Below are positions 20,664 to 29,209 of a stretch of 64,000 bases of DNA, in pieces. The translations under genes were made by a program, and so were the position numbers. This stretch comes from an uncultured Archangium sp. Its GTDB lineage: Bacteria; Myxococcota; Myxococcia; Myxococcales; Myxococcaceae. Each line of letters begins with the position of its first letter. Position 1 is the stretch's first letter. The stretch lies in the NCBI GenBank assembly GCA_903905455.1, contig CAIVGN010000191.1, forward strand, positions 1 to 64,000. The letters are read 5' to 3'. Under the pieces are notes generated by a model. The model ran no database searches, was not told the DNA's origin, and saw only the letters and a program-made list of their open reading frames with translations.

Positions 20664-23600
20664 CACGGAGACAGCTGCTTCTTGAGCGCAGTGAGGGTCT
20701 TCTTCACGCGGGCGAGGTCGTTCTCGTTCTGGTCGATCATCAACACCGCCTCGTACTGGGTCACGGCCTTGGGTAACGAGTCACCGCCCGCCTTCGCCAG
20801 CGCATCTGCATAGGCCAACCGCGCCTGGCTCCACGAGCCGTCGAGCTCCGCCGCCTTGCCCCAGGCCTCGAGCGCCTTCGCGTCGTCCTTCTCGCGCTTG
20901 GCGATCTCCGCGGCGGCGAACCACGCCACCGGGTGGAACGGCGCCGTCACCAGCGCCTCGTCGACCGCCTCGCGGGCGGCCTTCAGGTCACCACCCGCGA
21001 GATCGCAGCGGGCCAGCGTGGCCTGGAGGAAGCCCTTCTCCCACGCGTGCTGCGAGCGGTTGATGAGCTGCCCCAGCACGTCGCGCGGGGCGGGCTTGCC
21101 CTTGCCGACGGGGCGCGCGTGAAAGGGGCCCGCCTGGCCGCACACCGACTTCGGGTCTTCGCGCAGCGCCGCCTGGTACGCGGCTACGGCCGTGTCGTTG
21201 TTGCCCTGGCGCACGAACGCGTTGCCGATCTCGCAGAAGGTGTCGGCGTCCTTGGGGTTGAGCTTGTTGGCCTTCTCGAGCGCCGACATCGCGCCGCGGC
21301 CATCGGCCCGGGCGAAGAGAATGAGCGCCTTGGTGCGCCAGACCTCGAGGTCGTCGGCGGTGGGCGAGATCTTCGCCGCGGCCGCCTCGGCCTCCTTGAG
21401 CTTGCCGGCCTGCAGGTAGACGAGGGCCGCGTCGCGCCAGGCCAGCTCGAGGGCCGGGTTGTCCGCGGTCCACGCCTCGACCTGCTTGACCGCCTCGGGC
21501 ACCTTGCCCAGGGCGAGCAGCGTGCGCGTCAGCAGGTGCCGCGAGGGGCCGTGGCTGCCGTTGCGATCGACGGCCCGGGCCAGCGGCTCCATGGCCACCT
21601 CGGGCGGCACGCCGGCCTTGAGCAGCAGCTCGCCGAGCAGCGCGTTGCCCTCGTAGTCTTGCGGGTCCTTGGCGGCCTCCTCGAGCTGGGTGCGGGCTTT
21701 GTCCAGGGCGCCCTTCTGCATGTACACGCGGGCCAGCGCGACCTGCACCGTCGCCTTGTTCTTGCGCAGCGTGGAGGCGAGCTTCTCGAGCGTCTCCACC
21801 GACTTGTCAGACTGGCCCTCTTCGGTGGCGTCGGCCAGGGCGAGGTACACGGCGGCCTCGGCGGGGTACTTGCCATTGACCTGCGTGGCCTGCAGCTCGG
21901 CCCGGGCCTTCTTGGTGTCGCCCAGCTTGAACCACGCGATGCCGCGCAGCAGCGCCACCTTGCGCAGGTCCTTCTCCGGGCGGAGCCGGTCGACGAGCTC
22001 CTTCTCGCGCGAGCGGGCCAGCAACACCCGGCCCAGCCCTTCCTTCGCGGTCTCGCTCTTGGGCGCCAGCTTGAGCGCGTCTTCGTAGGACTTCTGCGCC
22101 TGGGCCATGAGGCCCGCGTTGCGCTGGGCCTGGCCCAGGGTGAGCGCGAACTCGAGCGCGTACTGGGTGTAGAGCGGCTGCCCCTCGGTCAGCGTCTTGA
22201 GGCCCTCGTCGTGCTTGCCGTTGGCCGACTGCGCCCAGCCCAGCATCAACGCGTAGCGGCCCTTGAGCGCGGTGGGCACCTCGGCCGACTTCGTCAGGCC
22301 CTCGAGATCCGACAACGCCTCGGGGAGCTCGCGCCCCAGCTGCAGCCGCGCCTCGGCCAGGCCGATGACCCGGCCCGGGTGGTAGCGCGAGAGCGTCTCG
22401 GCGCGGCCGAGCATCTCCAGGCCCGAGTCCCAGTCTTCGAAGGCGAGGTAGTAGTCGCCCAGGGCCACCAGCGCGCGGGTGTTGCGCGGGTCGACCTCGG
22501 TGGCCTTCTTCAGCCGGGTCAACGCCTCGTCGTACTTCTTGTCGGCCAGCAGCAGCCGGCCCGCCTGGGCCTGCACGATGCCCTTGTCGAGATCGGAGCC
22601 CAGCAACTGCTGGCGCGCCGCGCTCTTGGACTGCTCGTCGGCGGTGAGGAAGTCGACCACCAGCGCGAGATCCGGCCGCCCGTTGCGCACCGCCGGCCGC
22701 GAGAAGGCCTGGATCGCGGCGTCACGATCGGCCGCCCCGCCCCCGCTCTCGGCGAACAACATCGCGTGCGCGTAGCCCGAGAGCGCCAGGGCCTCGGGGT
22801 TGCCGTCGTCCATCTTCAGCGCCTGCTCCAGCGCGCGGATCGCCGCGCCGTACTGTTCCTTCGTGTCGGCGTTGACCGCGCCCAGGCCCTTGGCGATCGA
22901 CGTGTCCAGCGTCTCGCCCTGGTTCTTGACGCGCGTGTAGAGGAACGAGCCCCCCAGCCCACCGAGGATCACCACCGCGCCGGCGACGGCCGCGATCTTC
23001 ATCCCGTGCTGCTGCCAGAAACTCTTCTTCTGCTTGGTGACCTCGAGCTTGGCGCGCAGCTCGCGCTCGTATTCCTTGGCGATGGCCTCGGTCGCCTGGG
23101 TGTTGAACTCGACCTTCGGCACCGCCGACGGGGCCGAGGGCGGCTCGAGCGAATCGTCGGGGATCTCGTCGAGCAGGCCACCCGAGGCCCGGGGCGGCGG
23201 CGGCCGGGACGGCACCGGCCCCCCGCGCAGGGCCGCGGCCGACATGCCCGGCATCTGGAACTCGGAGGTCGGCACCTCGGACTGCGCCGAGACGACGTCG
23301 TCGAGCAGCGAGCCGGGACCGGAGCTCGCCACCGGGCTGAGCACCGGCGGCGGCGGGCGGAGCTCTTCGCCCTGCACCACCACCGTGGGCTCGGTGCTCT
23401 CGGGCCGCGACGGGCGGGGGGCCGGGGCTTCGGCCGACGCGCCCTGGGACAGCGCGTCGAAGGTGCTGGTGAGCCCGCGGAAGGTGTCGGGCTCATCGGC
23501 GCTCGAGCTGACCGCGGCGAAGGGGTCCGGGGCCTCGAGCGAGGCCGGGGCCGCGGCGGGGAGCTCCTGCGTCGAGCGCCCCCCTTCGACCGTGCCGGTG

Positions 23601-24319
23601 ATCACCGGCAGCTCGCCGGTGGGCACGGGCGGCGCCGGGGGAACCGCGCCCAGCGCGGGGTACGACGACATCAGCACCGTGGCCTGGGCGTCAGGGTCCG
23701 GGCGGGCCGGGGTGAACGCCGCGAACGGGTCGGGCTCGTCCGCCAGCGGAGGCGCCAGCGGCGCTGCGGCCACCCCGGCGGGCGGGGTCGCGCCCACGGA
23801 CTTCGCGGCGAGGGGCGCCGAGACGGGCGCCGGTGCGGGCACGGGCGTCGACTTCGGCGCGAGCGCCTGGGTGTCGACCGAGGTGCTGTCGTAGAGCACC
23901 GGCGCGGGGCCACCGGCGAGGGCCTGCTTGGCCTGCTCGAGCCACTGCACGATGCGGCCGTCGTTGGGCTGCAGCGCCGAGGCGCGGCGCAGGATGGGCA
24001 ACGCCGAGCGGTACAGCCCCTTGCGCAGCAGCGCCTCGCCGATGAGGTTGTAGGCGTGCGGGTTCTCGCGGTCGATGTTCACCGCGAGGTCGAACTGCTT
24101 CATCGCGTCGGCGGCCTTGCCGGTGTTGATGAGCGCCTTGCCCCACAGCACGCGGCCCACCACCGAGCCGGGGTGGTGCCCCACGCCCTGTTGGCAGGTG
24201 GCGATGGCCAGCTCGTTGTCACCACGATCGAGGTACGCACGCGCGAGTTCCACGAACACGGTGCTCGACGGATCCTGCGCGAGCATCTGCTCGTATTTCT
24301 CCACCATCGGCTTGGACAT
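20663..24319 (-). CDS. Giant single-pass TPR protein
   Basis: 1218 residues from ATG 24319 (MSKPMVEKYEQML); seven further upstream codons are possible. Residues 1-130 hold about three TPRs, beginning 'YEQMLAQDPSSTVFVELARAYLDRGD'. Residues ~135-400 are a Pro/Ala/Ser/Glu-rich disordered linker. One transmembrane helix lies near 441-462. The remaining ~750 residues are an almost continuous TPR superhelix ('ALEQALKMDDGNPEALALSGYAHA', 'YQAALREDPKSV'). This predicts a cytosolic TPR head, a long tether and a large periplasmic TPR arm: a scaffold across the inner membrane. It is co-expressed with the small membrane protein and divergent from the lipoprotein gene (44-bp gap). Confidence 0.87.
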   Translation of the reverse strand: MSKPMVEKYEQMLAQDPSSTVFVELARAYLDRGDNELAIATCQQGVGHHPGSVVGRVLWGKALINTGKAADAMKQFDLAVNIDRENPHAYNLIGEALLRKGLYRSALPILRRASALQPNDGRIVQWLEQAKQALAGGPAPVLYDSTSVDTQALAPKSTPVPAPAPVSAPLAAKSVGATPPAGVAAAPLAPPLADEPDPFAAFTPARPDPDAQATVLMSSYPALGAVPPAPPVPTGELPVITGTVEGGRSTQELPAAAPASLEAPDPFAAVSSSADEPDTFRGLTSTFDALSQGASAEAPAPRPSRPESTEPTVVVQGEELRPPPPVLSPVASSGPGSLLDDVVSAQSEVPTSEFQMPGMSAAALRGGPVPSRPPPPRASGGLLDEIPDDSLEPPSAPSAVPKVEFNTQATEAIAKEYERELRAKLEVTKQKKSFWQQHGMKIAAVAGAVVILGGLGGSFLYTRVKNQGETLDTSIAKGLGAVNADTKEQYGAAIRALEQALKMDDGNPEALALSGYAHAMLFAESGGGAADRDAAIQAFSRPAVRNGRPDLALVVDFLTADEQSKSAARQQLLGSDLDKGIVQAQAGRLLLADKKYDEALTRLKKATEVDPRNTRALVALGDYYLAFEDWDSGLEMLGRAETLSRYHPGRVIGLAEARLQLGRELPEALSDLEGLTKSAEVPTALKGRYALMLGWAQSANGKHDEGLKTLTEGQPLYTQYALEFALTLGQAQRNAGLMAQAQKSYEDALKLAPKSETAKEGLGRVLLARSREKELVDRLRPEKDLRKVALLRGIAWFKLGDTKKARAELQATQVNGKYPAEAAVYLALADATEEGQSDKSVETLEKLASTLRKNKATVQVALARVYMQKGALDKARTQLEEAAKDPQDYEGNALLGELLLKAGVPPEVAMEPLARAVDRNGSHGPSRHLLTRTLLALGKVPEAVKQVEAWTADNPALELAWRDAALVYLQAGKLKEAEAAAAKISPTADDLEVWRTKALILFARADGRGAMSALEKANKLNPKDADTFCEIGNAFVRQGNNDTAVAAYQAALREDPKSVCGQAGPFHARPVGKGKPAPRDVLGQLINRSQHAWEKGFLQATLARCDLAGGDLKAAREAVDEALVTAPFHPVAWFAAAEIAKREKDDAKALEAWGKAAELDGSWSQARLAYADALAKAGGDSLPKAVTQYEAVLMIDQNENDLARVKKTLTALKKQLSP

Positions 24320-24363
24320 TGCGGGCGGGACCATACCCAACGCGGGTGCTACCGTCCCGCGCC

Positions 24364-24816
24364 ATGAAACGCGCCCTCACCGTGTTGCTCGTCTTCCTCG
24401 CCAGCGGCTGCGCGAGCGTCAAGAAGGGCGAAGTCGAAGATCTCAAGCCCGCCGTCGAGGCCTTTCACCAGCGGGTGCGCTGGAAGGACTTCCGCGGAGC
24501 GGCCGACCTGATGGTCGAAGACCGGCGCCAGCCCTTCATCAAGGCGCGCACCAAGCTCAAGGACGAGCGCGATCTCTTCATCACCAACTTCGAGCTCGAA
24601 GACGCGAAGATCGGCCTCGACCTGCTGATCGCCACCGCGGTGACCAAGATCTCCTGGTACCGACTGCCGTCGACCACCGAGGAGACCGCGACGGTCACCA
24701 GCGTCTTCATCTGGCGCGACGGGGTGTGGCAGCTCGAGAGCCAGGACGAAGGGCCCTTCGACGACCTCAAGCCGGCGCCCGTGGTGCTCAAGCCGGCGAA
24801 GCCCGTGGCCCCGTAG
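24364..24816 (+). CDS. Small lipoprotein
   Basis: 150 residues with a lipoprotein signal peptide: basic start, hydrophobic core and lipobox L-A-S-G-C16. The mature protein is an alpha/beta domain with 'AFHQRVRWKDFRGAADLM' and 'TVTSVFIWRDGVWQLES', a pattern like the NTF2/SnoaL-type folds seen in many myxobacterial lipoproteins. Function unknown. The start was chosen at ATG 24364 because the longer frame would lose the signal peptide. Confidence 0.82.
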   Translation: MKRALTVLLVFLASGCASVKKGEVEDLKPAVEAFHQRVRWKDFRGAADLMVEDRRQPFIKARTKLKDERDLFITNFELEDAKIGLDLLIATAVTKISWYRLPSTTEETATVTSVFIWRDGVWQLESQDEGPFDDLKPAPVVLKPAKPVAP

Positions 24817-24818
24817 AC

Positions 24819-24863
24819 AAAAAAAACCGCCCGTCGTCTCGGGGCCGGCCGAGGCGACGGGCG
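24819..24863 (-). terminator. Intrinsic terminator (minus strand)
   Basis: A 15-bp stem (24828-24842 with 24849-24863, one G-U wobble) and a 6-base loop, followed on the minus strand by a run of eight U (plus-strand A at 24819-24826). It is well placed to end the SDR/acyltransferase transcript, about 165 bases past that operon's stop. On the plus strand the hairpin follows the lipoprotein stop but lacks a U tract. Confidence 0.8.
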
Positions 24864-24868
24864 TCGGA

Positions 24869-24885
24869 GATTCCACAATGGAATC
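24869..24885. other. Perfect short inverted repeat
   Basis: GATTCCA-CAA-TGGAATC, a 7-bp perfect dyad six bases from the terminator stem and in unusually AT-rich sequence for this window. It could be a small RNA hairpin or a protein-binding dyad. The rest of the 24817-25027 gap shows nothing I can name. Confidence 0.5.
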
Positions 24886-25027
24886 GCCTTACCGAAGCCC
24901 TGACAAAGCAACCCCGGTGCCATGACAAGGCAGGTGGCACCTCAGAGTTGTTTCAATGGCTTGCCGGGTCATCCGACATCAGGCGCAGGAGCGCAGAGGC
25001 TCCGGAAGCTGACATCGGAGTCAGACT

Positions 25028-25960
25028 CTATTCGCCGAGCACCGAGCGGAGGGTCTCGCGCATGGAGTGCTGGGGCTTCCACCCGGTCTCCTGCGTCCAC
25101 CGCGAGCCGTCGACCATGCACAGGAACTGGATGTGGTCGAGCTCCTCCGGGGGGTAGCTGGCGAGGCGGTACTTGAAGAGCGTGCGCAACAGCGGCCGGG
25201 CGAGCAGGTGCGGCAGCGCGATGGGCTGGTGGCCCAGCTCCTTGAAGACCTTCGAGAGCGGCACTTCGCCGGGGCCCACCACGTTGTAGACGCCCTTTCG
25301 CCCCGCGCGCAGCGCCTCGATCATCGCGCGGCCCACGTCTTCGGTGTGGATGAACTGCACCATGGGGTCGAAGCCGGCCATCACCCAGGGGCGCGCCAGG
25401 CGCAGGTAGTTCGACGGCGCGTTCTTGATGGCCGCGCCCACGATGTGCACCGGCCGCAGCAGCACCGTCTCGATCTCCGGGTGCCGCCAGAAGAAGCCGT
25501 GGGCGAGCATGTCGACCTCGATCAGGTCGCGCACGCTGGGAAAGCGGCTGGCCGCCATCAACGGCGCGTCCTCGGTGAGGAAGTTCGAGTTCTCGGGCGA
25601 CGGGCCGTACACGTTGGCGCTCGAGAGCATCACCACCTTCTTCACCCCGTACTTCGCCGCGCACTCCAGCACCTTCATGGTGCCCAGCACGTTGAAGCTG
25701 TGGTGGTCCTCCGCGCTCATGCGCGGGTCGTGCATGATCCCCATGTGGATCACCGCGTCGGGGCGGTGCCGGCGGAAGACCTCGTCGGTCTTCTTCTTGC
25801 GCACGTCGACCTGGTAGTGATCGACGTCCTTGGGGCGGCCCACGAAGGGCCGACGGTCGATGCCGATGACGTGGGCCTCGCGGTGCAGCAGCTTGGCCAC
25901 CACCCGCCCGAGGTTCCCCGCGATGCCGGTGACCACGACCTTCAACCGGGTCTCGCTCAC
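25028..25960 (-). CDS. NAD(P)-binding SDR/epimerase-like protein
   Basis: 310 residues. Extended-SDR Rossmann fold: 'TGIAGNLG' at 11-18, 'GIDRRP' after strand 2, 'SSANVYGP' at 113-120. The segment that normally carries the catalytic YxxxK reads F140-P-S-V-R144, so both Tyr and Lys look substituted. The protein may bind a nucleotide cofactor without classical epimerase/dehydratase chemistry. It overlaps the acyltransferase gene by 4 bases and follows it in one operon, suggesting a lipid- or envelope-related role. Confidence 0.85.
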   Translation of the reverse strand: MSETRLKVVVTGIAGNLGRVVAKLLHREAHVIGIDRRPFVGRPKDVDHYQVDVRKKKTDEVFRRHRPDAVIHMGIMHDPRMSAEDHHSFNVLGTMKVLECAAKYGVKKVVMLSSANVYGPSPENSNFLTEDAPLMAASRFPSVRDLIEVDMLAHGFFWRHPEIETVLLRPVHIVGAAIKNAPSNYLRLARPWVMAGFDPMVQFIHTEDVGRAMIEALRAGRKGVYNVVGPGEVPLSKVFKELGHQPIALPHLLARPLLRTLFKYRLASYPPEELDHIQFLCMVDGSRWTQETGWKPQHSMRETLRSVLGE

Positions 25961-26808
25961 CAGAACACCGCCTTCCGTTCCTTGAGGCCCTGCTCGATCA
26001 TGGTCTGGATGGCGGCGCGCACCACCTTGACCTTCTTCTCGAGCTCGCTGTCGTCGTCGTCGGCGCGGCCGGTGAAATAGAGGGGGTCACCAAAATAGAG
26101 CCGGTACTTCACCGGCAGCGGGAACGGGGCCCCGTACGGCGTCAGCGGCATCACCGGGAACCCCAGCAGCTTCGCCAGCGGCTTGACGTTGACCACCGCC
26201 GGCGCCTGCTCCTCGCCGCCGATGACCGCGATGGGGATGATGGGGGTGTTGGTCTCGAGCGCGAGGCGCATGAAGCCCAGGCCGAACTCCTGCAACTGGT
26301 AGCGCTGCGGGTAGAGCTTGCTGATGCCCTTGATGCCCTCGGGGAAGACGAGGATCGCCTCGTCCTTTTCCAGCAGCCGGCGGCAGTTCTCGGGCGTGCC
26401 GACGATCTGCCCCACGCGCGCGAAGAAGGTCGAAATGAAGGGCAGCGAGGGCACCCACTTCTCGACCATGCTGCGAATGACCCGCGCCGGCTTCGCCTCG
26501 GTGAGCATGGCCACGCCGATCATCGCGCCGTCCACCGGGAGCTGGCCCGAGTGGTTCGAGATGAGCAGCACCCGTCCGGCCGGCACCTTCTCGATGCCGA
26601 AGGTGTCGACGCGGAAGTAGTGCTTGTAGAGCCACACGAACGGCCCGATCGCCGAGAGCGCGTAGTCGAGGCTGAACCCGAAGGGGTCCACGCCGTACTC
26701 GTTCTCGGGCCGGCTGCCCTGGAGCCGCTGATCGAGATCGTCCCCCGCCATGGACTGCGTCCACTTGCGGAGGCCCTGCTTCATGAGGTCGCTGATTCGT
26801 CCGTTCAC
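25957..26808 (-). CDS. Lysophospholipid/glycerolipid acyltransferase
   Basis: 283 residues. PlsC-like acyltransferase with the catalytic block 'SNHSGQLPVDG' (H86 to D93, the H-x6-D variant rather than H-x4-D) and block III 'FPEG' at 155-158. One hydrophobic segment near residues 48-62 suggests peripheral membrane association. It probably transfers fatty acyl groups to a glycerolipid or related alcohol. It is first in a two-gene operon with the SDR-like protein and divergent from the sensor kinase (136-bp gap). Confidence 0.88.
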   Translation of the reverse strand: MNGRISDLMKQGLRKWTQSMAGDDLDQRLQGSRPENEYGVDPFGFSLDYALSAIGPFVWLYKHYFRVDTFGIEKVPAGRVLLISNHSGQLPVDGAMIGVAMLTEAKPARVIRSMVEKWVPSLPFISTFFARVGQIVGTPENCRRLLEKDEAILVFPEGIKGISKLYPQRYQLQEFGLGFMRLALETNTPIIPIAVIGGEEQAPAVVNVKPLAKLLGFPVMPLTPYGAPFPLPVKYRLYFGDPLYFTGRADDDDSELEKKVKVVRAAIQTMIEQGLKERKAVFW

Positions 26809-26944
26809 GGGAGCGCGGGAGCCTATACCGCCGAGGCGGACTTCTACCGGCTGTCAGCGGACCGGCTGGTGGGTGGGGTGCACACCCGAGGGAACACCTT
26901 GAACGGGGCCCGGCTTGGGCCGACGCTGTCCGGCTCAAGTGCCG

Positions 26945-29176
26945 ATGAACCCCGCCGACCTGGAACGCGTGTTCTCGACGCTGAGCGAGGGCGTGGTGGT
27001 GCTCGACGCCTCGGGCGAGGTGCTCGAGTTCAACCAGGCCGCGCTCGACGTGCTGGGGCTGACGGCCGGGCAACTCAAGGACCGAAAGGAGCGCGACGCG
27101 CGTTGGGCGCTGCTGCGCGCCGACCTCTCGGCGCTCCCCCCCGAGGAGGTGCCCTCGGTCGAAGCGCGCACCACGGGGCACCCGGTCTTCCGTCGGCGGC
27201 TCGCGGTGCGGCTCCCCTCCGGGGCCTACCGGGAGCTGGTGGTGTCCGCGGTGCCGCAGCTGAACGACGGCCAGGTGAGCCGGGTGGTGGTCGCCTTCCT
27301 CGACATCACCCGCGAGCTGGCCGTGGTCAGCGAGCTGCGCGTCTTCGAGCGCTTCTTCGGGCTCTCGGCCGACCTGCTGGTGGTGGCCACGTCCGACTTC
27401 AAGGTGCTGCAGGCCAACGACGCGGTGAGCGCGGTGCTGGGCTGGCCGCGCGAGAGCTACCTGGGCGACGGCCTCCTGGAGTTGGTGCACCCCGAAGACC
27501 GGGCCGGCCTGACCGCTCTCGAGCAGGCGCCGCCGGGGCCCCTCGAGCTGACCAACCGGCTTCGCGCCCATGACGGCTCGTGGCGCCACATCGCCTGGAA
27601 GGTGGCGCGCGCCGAAACCACCCAGCACGGCGCGGCGCTCTTCGCCCGCGGCCACGACGTCACCGAGCGGCTGGCGGAGCTCGAGGAGCTGCGGCGCGCC
27701 CGCGAGTTGCTCACCGAGGCCTTCGAGCTGGCCGAGCTCGCGGTCATCGAGCGCGATCACCTGGGGGGCACGACCCGCGCCACCCCGCGACTGCGCGACC
27801 TGCTGCAGCTGACCTCCGAGGACGCCGGCGAAGACTTCGACCTCGAGCCCTTCGTGCTCGCCGAGGAGCGCGACCGCTACCGCCACTACCGGCAAAAGGT
27901 GGCCCTGCCCGGCTCGCTGCCCCCGCTGCAGCTGCGGCTCAAGACGGCCCGGGGCGAGATCCGCGAGGTGCGCACCTGGGCCCGGCTGACGCGCGACGAG
28001 CAGGGCCGCGTGACGCGCGAGCTCACCGTCGTTCAAGACGTCACCCAGCAGAGCCTGCTGCAGGCGCAGCTGCGGCTGGCCGAGCGCCTGACCAGCCTGG
28101 GCACCATGGCCGCCGGCGTCGCGCACGAGATCAACAACCCCCTGGCCTTCGTGCTGGCGAACTTGAACGTGGTGCGCAGCGAACTGGCCACCATGCCCGA
28201 CCAGCCGGGCGTCGACCTGGTCGACCTGCGCGACGCGGTCAGCGAGGCGCTCGAGGGCGCCGAGCGCGTGCGGCAGATCGTCCTCAGCCTCAAGCCCTTC
28301 GCGCGCATCGACGATCGCCAGCGCGTGCACTGCGACGTCGCGCGCGTCGTGCAGGCCTCGCTGAACATGGCGAAGAACGAGCTGCGGCACCGCGCCCGGG
28401 TGGTCAGCGAGCTGCGCCCCGTGGGCCCGGTCTTCGGCAACGAGGCGCGCCTGGGCCAGGTGTTCCTCAACCTGCTGGTCAACGCCGCCCACGCCATGCC
28501 CGACGGGCACGCCGCCGACAACCTGGTCACCGTGGTCTCGCGCGAAGAGGGCGACCAGGTGATCGTCACCGTGTCCGACACCGGCTCGGGCATCCCGCCC
28601 GAGGTGCTGCCCCGGGTCTTCGACCCTTTCTTCTCCACCAAGCAGATCGGCGAGGGCACGGGCCTGGGGCTGTTCATCAGCCAGGGCATCGTCAAGGAGG
28701 TCGGGGGCACCATCACCGCCACCAGCACCGTGGGCGTGGGCACCACCTTCGAGGTGCGGCTCCCCATCGCGGTCGGCGGCTACCCCGGCACCAGCACCAC
28801 CCCGGTGCCCTCGCGCAAGCGGGCGCGGCTGCTGCTGGTCGACGACGAGGCGGCGATCCTGCGCTCGCTCGAGCGGCTGCTGGGCAAGGCCCACGACCTC
28901 ACGCTCGCCCACAGCGGCCGCGAGGCGCTGGCGCTGCTGGGCGCGGGGCTCACCTACGACCTGGTGCTGTGCGACCTGATGATGCCGGAGGTCTCGGGCA
29001 TCGACGTGTGGGAGCAGCTGACCCCCACGCAGCGCCAGGGCGTGGTCTTCATGACCGGGGGCACCTTCACCGAGCGCGCCGAGCGGTTCCTCGCCGAGCA
29101 CCGGCCCACGGTGCTCGAGAAGCCCTTCACCGCGACCACCCTGGAAGGACTGCTCGACCGCTCGCAATCGCGTTGA
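26945..29176 (+). CDS. Hybrid sensor histidine kinase (PAS, HisKA, HATPase, REC)
   Basis: 743 residues from ATG 26945. Order: PAS at about 8-115, PAS at 125-240, a third PAS-like region at 245-365, HisKA with phospho-acceptor H394 in 'GVAHEINNPL', HATPase_c ('NLLVNAAHAMP', 'DTGSGIPPE', 'GTGLGLFIS'), and a C-terminal receiver domain with phospho-acceptor D677 in 'LCDLMMPE' and K in 'LEKPF'. No membrane segment, so it is a cytosolic sensor of an internal or diffusible signal. No response regulator with an output domain is adjacent, so its downstream partner is encoded elsewhere. Confidence 0.93.
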   Translation: MNPADLERVFSTLSEGVVVLDASGEVLEFNQAALDVLGLTAGQLKDRKERDARWALLRADLSALPPEEVPSVEARTTGHPVFRRRLAVRLPSGAYRELVVSAVPQLNDGQVSRVVVAFLDITRELAVVSELRVFERFFGLSADLLVVATSDFKVLQANDAVSAVLGWPRESYLGDGLLELVHPEDRAGLTALEQAPPGPLELTNRLRAHDGSWRHIAWKVARAETTQHGAALFARGHDVTERLAELEELRRARELLTEAFELAELAVIERDHLGGTTRATPRLRDLLQLTSEDAGEDFDLEPFVLAEERDRYRHYRQKVALPGSLPPLQLRLKTARGEIREVRTWARLTRDEQGRVTRELTVVQDVTQQSLLQAQLRLAERLTSLGTMAAGVAHEINNPLAFVLANLNVVRSELATMPDQPGVDLVDLRDAVSEALEGAERVRQIVLSLKPFARIDDRQRVHCDVARVVQASLNMAKNELRHRARVVSELRPVGPVFGNEARLGQVFLNLLVNAAHAMPDGHAADNLVTVVSREEGDQVIVTVSDTGSGIPPEVLPRVFDPFFSTKQIGEGTGLGLFISQGIVKEVGGTITATSTVGVGTTFEVRLPIAVGGYPGTSTTPVPSRKRARLLLVDDEAAILRSLERLLGKAHDLTLAHSGREALALLGAGLTYDLVLCDLMMPEVSGIDVWEQLTPTQRQGVVFMTGGTFTERAERFLAEHRPTVLEKPFTATTLEGLLDRSQSR

Positions 29177-29209
29177 CCCCCCGCCCGCGCCGCCTTACTG
29201 GCAGGGCCG

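Noticed and set aside
20933-24367. 1144-residue plus-strand open frame opposite the TPR gene
   Set aside because: It is a codon-bias shadow: Arg/His/Leu/Gly-rich with no domain, antisense to a gene with clear TPRs, one TM helix and a plausible start.
26087-29167. 1026-residue minus-strand open frame
   Set aside because: Runs antisense across the kinase and into the acyltransferase in the wrong frame; low-complexity His/Gly/Ala composition.
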